A stretch of 64,000 nt of DNA from assembly GCF_023227905.1 (NCBI RefSeq), contig NZ_JALOCF010000002.1, positions 1 through 64,000 on the forward strand. The letters are read 5' to 3'. The notes under the pieces are model-generated. The model saw nothing but the letters and a program-made list of their open reading frames with translations, was not told the DNA's origin and made no database searches. Positions 18,090-26,138 of this stretch are shown piece after piece (positions within the stretch are counted from its first letter, which is position 1; each line of letters begins with the position of its first letter). This DNA is from Methylobacter sp. (lineage in GTDB: Bacteria; Pseudomonadota; Gammaproteobacteria; Methylococcales; Methylomonadaceae). Both the position numbers and the translations under genes were made by a program.

Positions 18090-20420
18090 TTAATTGCGTA
18101 ACGGCTTTCCCGTTTTTAAAAGGTGATCCAGCCTGACCAAAGTGCCGGGTTGCTTGACTAGATGCAAAAACGCGCTCAATTCCAGATTTAGCAAGTCGTC
18201 TTCGCTTAATGGCTCGGTGATGTCGCACTGCCCCCCGCTGAGCACGCCTGCCAGTTGCTGCGAGATTTCCACATCATAGTTGGTTACTTTGCCCGCCAAT
18301 TTTAAATTGCCGACGGCAACCTCCATCGCCGCTTTGGCGCTGGCTCCGGGCAAACGATATTCGGCGGATTTAGGCGGCGTATAATCTTTCGCCAGCAACA
18401 ACGCTTTAGCTTTGGCATCCGCCAATAAGCGGTCTTTATTCATGGTAATGCCGTCGGTCGTGGACAAGAACAGCATCTCCTTGGCTTCCGCCGCCGATTT
18501 CGATACCTTGGCCATGCCGATCGTTTCAAAAGCCTGGGCAATTGCCGGCATCGGGCCGCCGGGACGCCGTGCAAATTCCAGCCAGCGACGCAAATATTCC
18601 TTGCAACCGCCCCAACCCGGAACCAGACCGACACCTACTTCCACCAAGCCGATATACAGCTCCGCATGAGCCTGAATCGCATCGCAATGCAGCAGTACTT
18701 CGCAACCGCCGCCCAAAGCCAAACCGGAAGGCGCGCCGACCACCGGAAACGGCGCATATTTCACGGCCTGATAGGTCTGTTGCCCCAGTTTGATCAATCG
18801 CTCTACCGCAGACCAGTCCTGGCTGTGGATCGCCTGCATCAGCAAGGTTAAATTAGCCCCGGCCGAAAAATTGTCGGCATCGTTATGGATGACCAACGCG
18901 GAAAAACCGGTTTTGACTTTTTCAAGACTTTGCCGAACCATCGCCAAACTATCCATATCCAGCGTATTCATTTTGCTGTGAAATTCCAGGCAGGCAACGC
19001 CGTCGCCAATGTCCCACAGGCTGGCCGACGGGTTTTCCAACAGCGCCGGAGCCTGCAATTTAATATCGGACAGCAGCAGGATGCCGTCCGTACGGCGGAG
19101 GGGCTGGTAATTGCCGGATAAATCTACGTGAAAACGTTTGCCGCTATCGACCTTGTACAGGCTCTGACGGCTTCCCAGCACTAGCGGAACCGCGCGGCTT
19201 TCTGCATGCAACCGACCGACAAACCAATCTACGCCGATCCATTCCAGCAATTCAAACGGACCGTATTTCCAGTTATAGCCAAGCCGCATCGCGGTATCGA
19301 CAGACACGATGTCATCGGAAATCTCCGGAATCAGACTGGCGCTGTAAACCAGCGTATTGGATAACACTTGCCAGGCAAAACGGCTAATCGTGTCGTCGTT
19401 AGTCAAAAAAACCCTGAGTTCATCCTGCGATTTGGGAAAATTCGGCAAGGCGAATTTTTCGCTGGGGTGATAGTCGCCGGTTTGCAAATTAATGGATTCC
19501 TTGACGCGCTTCCCGCTGCTTTCATCCAAGCGGTAAAAACCGCCCTTGCCTTTCCTGCCGGTATAACCCTCGGCTATCATGCGCTGAATCAACGGCGGCA
19601 GCGTGTTGACTTGATGAAACGCGTCGCCCTTGGGCAAAGCCATTTTCATACCGTCCAGAATATGCGGAATCAGATCAAGCCCGACCAAATCCAGCAGGCC
19701 GAATATGCCGGTTTTGGGAATGCCGAACGGTGCCGACATGACCGCATCGGCCTGTTCGACAGTCAAACCGAGCTTGATCGCTTCCAGCAGGCCGCATTGC
19801 AGCCAGTAAATGCCGATGCGGTTGCCGATGAACCCCGGCGTATCCTTGCAGGTCACGCTGTCCTTGCCCAAATGGGTGTCGGCGAAGCGGCGGATGGCAT
19901 CAACCAGTTCCGGCCGGGTCTCGGCGCCGGAAACCAGTTCCAGCAGGCGCATATAGCGGGGCGGATTAAAAAAATGGGTGATCATGAAACGCTGTTTGAA
20001 GCTGTCCGGCATATTGCGGGTTAACAGCTTTAAAGGCAAAGTCGAGGTGTTGGATGAAATCAGGGTATCGGGTCGGCAAATCTGCTCCAGTTTTTGATAC
20101 AGCGATTGCTTGACGGCCAAGTCCTCAAGCACCGCTTCCAGAACCCAATCGGCGTCTTTCAGCCACTCAAGATGGTCCTCAACGTTGCCGGGAGTGATCA
20201 GACGGGCATAATTCTTATGCATGAAGGCTGCGGGTTCGGCTTTGAGTAATTTGGCAATGGCGGCTTCGGCAATGCTGTTCCGGTTTTTTGCGTCTTTAGG
20301 CACGATATCCAGCAAATAGACGGGAACACCAGCATTGGCAACATGGGCGGCGATACTTGCGCCCATAACGCCTGCGCCAATCACCGCAACTTTCTTGATG
20401 CCGCTTGTCTTGGCGTCCAT
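18090..20420 (-). CDS. fadN: FadN-type 3-hydroxyacyl-CoA dehydrogenase/enoyl-CoA hydratase
   Basis: Multifunctional beta-oxidation enzyme of 776 residues. The domain order is dehydrogenase first (Rossmann motif VIGAGVMGASIAAH at residues 9-22, then HFFNPPRYMRLLELV and the C-terminal dehydrogenase half), with the crotonase/hydratase domain last (SAGANL, ALGGGCEVLLHCD). This order matches Bacillus FadN and is the reverse of E. coli FadB. An in-frame start lies upstream at 20468, but the ATG at 20420 has TGGAGG seven bases before it and overlaps the thiolase stop as TAATG. Converts enoyl-CoA to 3-ketoacyl-CoA. Confidence 0.93.
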   Translation of the reverse strand: MDAKTSGIKKVAVIGAGVMGASIAAHVANAGVPVYLLDIVPKDAKNRNSIAEAAIAKLLKAEPAAFMHKNYARLITPGNVEDHLEWLKDADWVLEAVLEDLAVKQSLYQKLEQICRPDTLISSNTSTLPLKLLTRNMPDSFKQRFMITHFFNPPRYMRLLELVSGAETRPELVDAIRRFADTHLGKDSVTCKDTPGFIGNRIGIYWLQCGLLEAIKLGLTVEQADAVMSAPFGIPKTGIFGLLDLVGLDLIPHILDGMKMALPKGDAFHQVNTLPPLIQRMIAEGYTGRKGKGGFYRLDESSGKRVKESINLQTGDYHPSEKFALPNFPKSQDELRVFLTNDDTISRFAWQVLSNTLVYSASLIPEISDDIVSVDTAMRLGYNWKYGPFELLEWIGVDWFVGRLHAESRAVPLVLGSRQSLYKVDSGKRFHVDLSGNYQPLRRTDGILLLSDIKLQAPALLENPSASLWDIGDGVACLEFHSKMNTLDMDSLAMVRQSLEKVKTGFSALVIHNDADNFSAGANLTLLMQAIHSQDWSAVERLIKLGQQTYQAVKYAPFPVVGAPSGLALGGGCEVLLHCDAIQAHAELYIGLVEVGVGLVPGWGGCKEYLRRWLEFARRPGGPMPAIAQAFETIGMAKVSKSAAEAKEMLFLSTTDGITMNKDRLLADAKAKALLLAKDYTPPKSAEYRLPGASAKAAMEVAVGNLKLAGKVTNYDVEISQQLAGVLSGGQCDITEPLSEDDLLNLELSAFLHLVKQPGTLVRLDHLLKTGKPLRN

Positions 20421-21559
20421 TAGATAGCCTCCAGAATAGTCGCTATACCCTGGCCGCCGCCGATGCATTGCGTCGCCAGCGCAAATTGCTTGTTTTCCCG
20501 TTTCAGCAAGCTGGCGGCTTTGCCGGTTATTCTGGCGCCTGACGCACCCAACGGATGCCCTAAAGCAATCGCGCCGCCATCCAGATTCAATTTTTCAAGC
20601 GGAACCGGCAATTCCTTTAAGACTGCCAAAGATTGCGCCGCAAAGGCTTCGTTCAGCTCAATGATATCGATATCTTCCAACCGCATACCGGCTCTCTTCA
20701 AGGCCTTGTAGGTCGCGCTGACCGGGCCTATGCCCATGATTTCCGGCGCACAGCCGGATACGGCTATAGCTTTGATACGGGCGAGCTTTTCCAAACCGTG
20801 CGCGTCCGCGTATTTCTCGCTGCATACCAGCACGGCGGCAGCGCCGTCGGTTAACGGTGAAGAGCTTCCGGCCGTTACGCTGCCGTTTTTAAGAAAAGCC
20901 GGTTGCAATTCGGATAGTGCCTGAAGAGAGGTATCCGCCCTGATGCAGCCATCGTGTTCAACAATTTCCCCGTCAGCCCGTTTAATCGGAATAATCTCAG
21001 CGGCGAATAAGCCGTTTTGCCGGGCTGCTGCTGCTTTTTTCTGACTAGCTAGAGCAAAATTGTCTTGGGCCATCCGGTCGATGTGATATTGCAAGGCCAG
21101 GTTTTCCGCCGTTTCACCCATGCTGATATAGGCTTGGGGATAGTTTTTATAAAGGCTGGGATTGGGCAAGTAATTAAAGCCGCCCATCGGCACCCGGCTC
21201 ATCGACTCGATACCGGCGCAAATAAACACTTCTCCGGCATTCATTTGAATCGCGCCTGCCGCGTTATGGATGGCCTGCATTGAGGAGCCGCAGAAGCGGT
21301 TAATGGTGGTGCCGGCTATGGTGACAGGCAGCTCGGCAAGCTGAACAGCTAAACGCGCCAGATTCATGCCCTGCTCGCCTTCCGGAAAGGCGCAGCCTAA
21401 AATCAAATCTTCAATATCCTCCGGAATGACCCCGGCATCATTGATCAAGGCTTTAACGATTTGTGCGACAAGATCATCCGGCCGCACTTTAGCCAATTGA
21501 CCTTTTTGCGCCGGGGTGAAGGGCGATCTGCAATATCCTGCGATAACGACATTTTTCAT
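20420..21559 (-). CDS. fadA: Acetyl-CoA acetyltransferase (thiolase)
   Basis: 379-residue thiolase that cleaves 3-ketoacyl-CoA with coenzyme A. Active-site residues are Cys90 (NRFCGSSMQA), His335 (ALGHPLGASG) and Cys365 (TQCIGGGQG). GAGGAC precedes the start. It is translationally coupled to the FadN-like gene (overlapping stop and start) and precedes fadE, forming a fadA-fadN-fadE operon with the same gene content as the Bacillus fadNAE operon. Together the three enzymes make a complete beta-oxidation spiral. Confidence 0.95.
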   Translation of the reverse strand: MKNVVIAGYCRSPFTPAQKGQLAKVRPDDLVAQIVKALINDAGVIPEDIEDLILGCAFPEGEQGMNLARLAVQLAELPVTIAGTTINRFCGSSMQAIHNAAGAIQMNAGEVFICAGIESMSRVPMGGFNYLPNPSLYKNYPQAYISMGETAENLALQYHIDRMAQDNFALASQKKAAAARQNGLFAAEIIPIKRADGEIVEHDGCIRADTSLQALSELQPAFLKNGSVTAGSSSPLTDGAAAVLVCSEKYADAHGLEKLARIKAIAVSGCAPEIMGIGPVSATYKALKRAGMRLEDIDIIELNEAFAAQSLAVLKELPVPLEKLNLDGGAIALGHPLGASGARITGKAASLLKRENKQFALATQCIGGGQGIATILEAI

Positions 21560-21610
21560 TTTGCTGTCCTCTATTTGTTGTTTCCACGCGATGAGCGGGA
21601 ACGAGGAATA

Positions 21611-23968
21611 CTAATGCTTTGTATCTTCGTGTACTTCGTGCTCTCGTGGCAAATCAAAAATTTTAAGCGGGACATTTTCATTGTGTCCGGCGCTTAACTC
21701 ATTTAAAAAATCATCAATCACGCTCCAGGTATTGCCGATATTTTCCATTAATATGCCGTGGCGCTGGGATTTTATGGCTTGGATTTTCTTATGCGTGGAA
21801 CCCAGTTTATCCATAATGATCGTCGAGCCTTTGGGCGCAACGATCGGGTCCTCATCACCATACAAGATCAGTGCAGGCTGGGTGATCTGCGGCAGTAATT
21901 CATCAATCTGCGCCACTAAACGCCTTAGCTCATAAAGCGCCCTGACCGGGGTATTGCGATAGTTAATGGCCGGATGTTCCGGTTCATTGTCAATAAAAGG
22001 CTTGATGCCCTCAAAAGCCGAGACCCATTCGACCAGCGTGTTGGTGCCATGCAGCAGCGGCACTAGCATAAAAGCAGGATTGACGAATTTTAACGGCACT
22101 GAGACGGCAATAACGCCGACCATTTCAGGGTAGTGTTCGGAAGCCAACTTTAACGCCAACGCCCCTCCGGTGGAGAAACCGGCAACAAAAATACGCGAAC
22201 AATGCACCTTGAGTATATCGAAACCCCGCTGCACACAGCCGTACCAATCTTCCCAGCTCTGCTCACGCAAGGCATAAGGCGATGTCCCGTGACCTTTTAG
22301 CCGAATACCCAATACTGTGTAACCTTGCGTGACCAGATACTCACCGTAAGCCCTTAATTCAGCGGGACTGGCAAGCAGGCCGTGAACCAGCAAAACGCCG
22401 AAGCCGTTGGCAAACTCCGGCTGGATGAAAAAAGGCGAAGGGTCGGCAATGGCGACTTCCTCATAACTGATATCGTCAAACATCATTTTAGAGTACGTCT
22501 GCTTTTCCCATGCCAGAGTGCGGCATTCATCTTCAAAATGCCAAGCGGCCAATTTATCTTTGTCGGTATGAGAGCTTTCGTTTATCGCATTAACCAAAGT
22601 CTCAAGAACGGAATGCTGCGGCGCGGCTTCGTTGTTGTAAACGACGATCGGGTTTTGCAGGCGGATGTTATCAAAATCCGATTCGGCGCGGAGTTTGGGC
22701 AAAAAATGGTAATTGTCGTTATCTTCCCGGATGAGCCCGGCCTCTTTTGCCGCACTCATAAAATAATCGAAACGTGTGTTAGTGGCCTTAAACAAATCGC
22801 TGTAATCGTCGGGATTGAGCAGGCTTCGGTGCAGATGGATCACCGTATTGTTTTGCAAGTGCTTAATGGCAATATACAAAATGCCGTAGAACTTGTCTTT
22901 TTCGATATGCGTCTGCCCCTGCTCGACGTAATGCATAATCAAGGTTGCCGCCAGATGGCTTAAATTGATCGTGACATTGGTATAAATGACTTCCATGAAC
23001 CGGTCGCGGGAACGTTCGGCATTTTTTATAAAATACGATCTCAATAAGCGTTGCCTCCAGTTTTTAGGCCTGAAATTCAGCGCAAAGACATCGTCTATCG
23101 TGTCAATTTCCCTGACGAATTTATCTACCAGATAACGGGTTCGCCAGTCCCAGGCCCAACAAGGATCGACCGGGTCCCCCATGCGGATATCCATGTCGGT
23201 ATTCTTCAGCATAATATTGCCTTCAATCAGCAATTCCTCGGACTGGCGCAGGCTCAGGCCGCTGGAAAACAGCTCAACGCTTTTAAATAACAGATTTTCG
23301 GAGGAGCGAATCGGATAGAAAGTAATATTGGCAGGTACCATCAGCGTTGGCTTATTCGCTACCGCTATCAGCTGATCCATGCTGTCGATATGCAAAGCGT
23401 CCTTCCATTGCTGAAGCCGCGCAACATTATTTTTGCTATGGGCGTGACGGATAGCCGCCTTAAAGGTTTCCACGCCCTGCGCCAAAACCGCAGGCCCCGT
23501 GTGCAGTTTGCGCCGGTTGCCGGTCACACGGGAATAAATGCTGTAATAGCCTCGTTTATCGACAACCCGGCGGTCTTTTATCATGCCGCCTTCAGGAAAA
23601 ATAATGACTTTGCGACCGCGCAAAATCTGCGCGACCAGCAACGGAAACAGTCGGTTATGATCGTGAGGAAAAACGCCAACATGCCTTAAGTATCGCGACA
23701 GCACATTGTCTTCCTTAAAGAATTCTCCGGATGCAATGGCGCAACTGTAAGCCCCGGTTTGCTCGTAAATTAGAAATTGCGGGATGAAAGTTTCAAAGCG
23801 GGAGAAATGGTTGAATAAAAAGATGTCGCCTTCTAAGAGCTGTGGGTCGGCGTGCAGATCAAGCTTAACTCTCAGCATGTTTTTAACTGCATTAATCAAC
23901 TTGACCGATCTATTGTAGAGCTTGGTATCTATATCCGGCCAGTTATCGGGGTACAGTGTTTTATTCAT
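21611..23968 (-). CDS. PlsC-like acyltransferase fused to alpha/beta hydrolase
   Basis: 785 residues with two catalytic modules. The N-terminal half resembles a glycerolipid acyltransferase (NHFSRFET near residue 54, FPEGG near 125). A roughly 200-residue linker of mostly helical sequence follows. The C-terminal part from about 535 is an alpha/beta hydrolase with oxyanion segment LLVHGLLASP, nucleophile Ser599 in GFSTGG, Asp near 707 in YGDEDPIV and His737 in SQRHG. It precedes fadA by 51 bp and is probably co-transcribed, so it may release or re-esterify fatty acids feeding the fad enzymes. Exact substrates are unknown. No transmembrane helix or signal peptide is obvious. Confidence 0.85.
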   Translation of the reverse strand: MNKTLYPDNWPDIDTKLYNRSVKLINAVKNMLRVKLDLHADPQLLEGDIFLFNHFSRFETFIPQFLIYEQTGAYSCAIASGEFFKEDNVLSRYLRHVGVFPHDHNRLFPLLVAQILRGRKVIIFPEGGMIKDRRVVDKRGYYSIYSRVTGNRRKLHTGPAVLAQGVETFKAAIRHAHSKNNVARLQQWKDALHIDSMDQLIAVANKPTLMVPANITFYPIRSSENLLFKSVELFSSGLSLRQSEELLIEGNIMLKNTDMDIRMGDPVDPCWAWDWRTRYLVDKFVREIDTIDDVFALNFRPKNWRQRLLRSYFIKNAERSRDRFMEVIYTNVTINLSHLAATLIMHYVEQGQTHIEKDKFYGILYIAIKHLQNNTVIHLHRSLLNPDDYSDLFKATNTRFDYFMSAAKEAGLIREDNDNYHFLPKLRAESDFDNIRLQNPIVVYNNEAAPQHSVLETLVNAINESSHTDKDKLAAWHFEDECRTLAWEKQTYSKMMFDDISYEEVAIADPSPFFIQPEFANGFGVLLVHGLLASPAELRAYGEYLVTQGYTVLGIRLKGHGTSPYALREQSWEDWYGCVQRGFDILKVHCSRIFVAGFSTGGALALKLASEHYPEMVGVIAVSVPLKFVNPAFMLVPLLHGTNTLVEWVSAFEGIKPFIDNEPEHPAINYRNTPVRALYELRRLVAQIDELLPQITQPALILYGDEDPIVAPKGSTIIMDKLGSTHKKIQAIKSQRHGILMENIGNTWSVIDDFLNELSAGHNENVPLKIFDLPREHEVHEDTKH

Positions 23969-24622
23969 ATTACCGTCTTTGTCTAATAAGGTAGACGTTT
24001 AAGAAACCACCATTGTCCAAATCCACATTTTCAATATAAACTGCCCTAAAAGCAATTGAGGTAATTGCATAGTACCAGCCTGAGATTTCTGCCGGTTAAT
24101 CCGATAATAACTCTAACCCGACGTAGAAGATATTATTTCTGCTGCCTTACAGTTAAAAAGCCGGCCCCCTGAGCCCTTATGCCGGCTTACATTTTCACTT
24201 GTCCCCTGTTGTCGATAATCAAATTCGGTAGCAGGCGGCCGCTCTACGCTCTATCCAGGAATAATCAGGTTTTAGCGGCCTAAAATGAGCTTAATGCCTG
24301 CTGAAAAACAAGCTCCTGTCCAGTTCGATGTTAAGCATGTAGACTGAAACTTGCTCACGTGATCCGGCATACGCAGGTAGAGCCATCAACTCAGCCGGTT
24401 GAACGTCTATTTCATAGGTTAAGCATCTCTTCAATACACGCAACAAACGCTGAAAGCGGCAGTGGCAGCGCTTTTGCCAACATTGCCGACTTATGTCTTA
24501 CACTACTGGTTTTTTCTGAGGGGCATTTTACCCAGGTTATGCAGATAAAATTTTTACGGCATGAGCAAAGATAAACTTCAATTGAAACAGACATCATTCA
24601 TTTGCCTTAAGGACGCGTTTTT
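23969..24622. other. 654-bp intergenic region with nested inverted repeats
   Basis: No convincing gene is seen. It holds the terminator-like hairpin at 24152-24188 and a nested pair of stems at 24230-24302. The outer stem is AGCAGGC with GCCTGCT (24230-24236/24296-24302). The inner stem is GGCCGCT with AGCGGCC (24237-24243/24274-24280). The stretch from 24310 to 24600 shows nothing I can name. The upstream part should carry the promoter of the acyltransferase/fad operon (minus) and the downstream part that of the DUF917 gene (plus). Confidence 0.5.
24152..24188 (-). terminator. Terminator-like hairpin on minus strand in non-coding gap
   Basis: Arms AAGCCGGC (24158-24165) and GCCGGCTT (24181-24188) form a perfect eight-base-pair GC-rich stem with a 15-base loop. 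On the minus strand the stem is followed by TTTTTAAC. No coding sequence ends just upstream on that strand, so it may terminate a small RNA. Confidence 0.65.
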
Positions 24623-25924
24623 ATGCTTAATAATATTTCAATTAAAGAATCATCATTTAATGAAGACAAGCAGGAAAAAGAATCTGCTGGAACTGAACAT
24701 CAATTGAAATATTTTGGCCCTGGCAATTATCAATTAACGAAAAAAGATATTAGCTATATTGCACATGGCGCCTGTTTTTTAGCATCTGGTGGCGGCGGAT
24801 CAATCGGGTTAGCCCGGCTATTTATTGACACCATGATTAACGACACCGATGTTATGCATTATGTAAATCCAGATAACCTTAAGGCAACGAAAAATATCTC
24901 TTTTATAGCGACTTTAGGTTCACCCGGTAAAATGTTTGAAGGTTTCGGGCAAACGGCTTCATTAAACGCTTTTCTGGAAATGAATAACCATCTAACCCAA
25001 TCCGGTCAAGAACCGTTAGGCTATTTGATACCCGTTGAAATGGGAGCAATTAATACCCTAATCCCTTTTATAATTTCAGCGAAAAAAGGCATAGAGGTCA
25101 TTAATGGCGACCCCTGTGGCAGAGCAATGCCGGAATTGAGCATGACACTCTTCAATATTAATAAATTGTCCATAAACCCTGTTATCTTGACGTCCGATAC
25201 AGACGAATCGGGAAATTACCAAAAGATAATTGTACAGGCAGAAGATGCGGATGATGCGGAGAATCAAGCCCGGCTTTTCGCCTTGTCTCATAACAACTTA
25301 GCGGGTATGGCCTGTTATCCAATGCAAGGCGCTGATTTAAACTGTTCAATTTTATCTGACAAAAATTGGGCTAAATTTAATCAATGGACAGTGGGGCTTG
25401 CATGGAATCTGGGGCGAAATATTATTGAATCCAGAGACTACCATGAATTCATGAAGTTCCTGGACAGCTCGGCAGTACGCAATTACACACTATTCGAAGG
25501 CATAATCACCAACAAGGAAGAGAGAGAAATAAGCGGTTTTGACGCGGGTAAAATTACCGTATCAAATGAAGCTGAAACATTTTTTATCTATTATAAAAAT
25601 GAAAGCTTGTTAGCCTGGAACGCAACAAGAAAATGCTATGTTGCCATGGGGCCTGATTCAATAAACTTGCTTGCCCGGAAAGACGCTCAACCATTGTCAA
25701 ATGCCGATATAAATAGTGATCCTGAAAAAAACCCTAAAAACATATCGTTAGGAACATCGATTGGTATTATCGGGCTATGTGCTTTTGAAAAATTGCAAAA
25801 TACTGTACTTGTGGGCTTGTTTTTATCAAATATTCAAGAAACCTTAGCCGCGTTCCCCGAAGATCATGTACCTGTTCCCGATAGCTATATCCCTCTGTCA
25901 GATTTAATGTCTAATCGTAAATAA
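24623..25924 (+). CDS. DUF917 domain protein
   Basis: 433 residues. The glycine-rich motif FLASGGGGSIGLARL near residues 52-66 and the segment EMGAINTLIPF match the DUF917 family, usually found beside hydantoinase/oxoprolinase-like genes or fused to them. Here it stands alone on the plus strand between two long non-coding stretches. The sequence is visibly more AT-rich than the fad and fhc genes, which hints at separate acquisition. AAGGA precedes the ATG by nine bases. No signal peptide or membrane helix is seen. The biochemical role is unknown. Confidence 0.7.
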   Translation: MLNNISIKESSFNEDKQEKESAGTEHQLKYFGPGNYQLTKKDISYIAHGACFLASGGGGSIGLARLFIDTMINDTDVMHYVNPDNLKATKNISFIATLGSPGKMFEGFGQTASLNAFLEMNNHLTQSGQEPLGYLIPVEMGAINTLIPFIISAKKGIEVINGDPCGRAMPELSMTLFNINKLSINPVILTSDTDESGNYQKIIVQAEDADDAENQARLFALSHNNLAGMACYPMQGADLNCSILSDKNWAKFNQWTVGLAWNLGRNIIESRDYHEFMKFLDSSAVRNYTLFEGIITNKEEREISGFDAGKITVSNEAETFFIYYKNESLLAWNATRKCYVAMGPDSINLLARKDAQPLSNADINSDPEKNPKNISLGTSIGIIGLCAFEKLQNTVLVGLFLSNIQETLAAFPEDHVPVPDSYIPLSDLMSNRK

Positions 25925-25933
25925 TCTGAGCAT

Positions 25934-25958
25934 TTGTAGGGGGCGATCTAGCCTACAA
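25934..25958 (+). terminator. Hairpin after the DUF917 gene
   Basis: Arms TTGTAGG (25934-25940) and CCTACAA (25952-25958), 11-base loop, ten bases after the stop codon. No T-run follows, so a terminator role is weakly supported. Confidence 0.35.
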
Positions 25959-26138
25959 GGCTGTTCTTGTTAAACCATAACGCATAAGTTGTACCGGTTA
26001 CATACAGTAAGCGCCTGCTTTTGACGCTCTCGACACACTGCAACGCTGCCCTGCATTAACTCTACCTCCAGGGTCGTAATTTTCTGCATCATGTGGTTTT
26101 TATATGGCTGCATAACATCAATTACTCTTTACCTTAGG

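Noticed and set aside
24412..24597. Short minus-strand frame in the gap before the DUF917 gene
   Set aside because: No good ribosome-binding site, overlaps an equally poor plus-strand frame and has no family resemblance.
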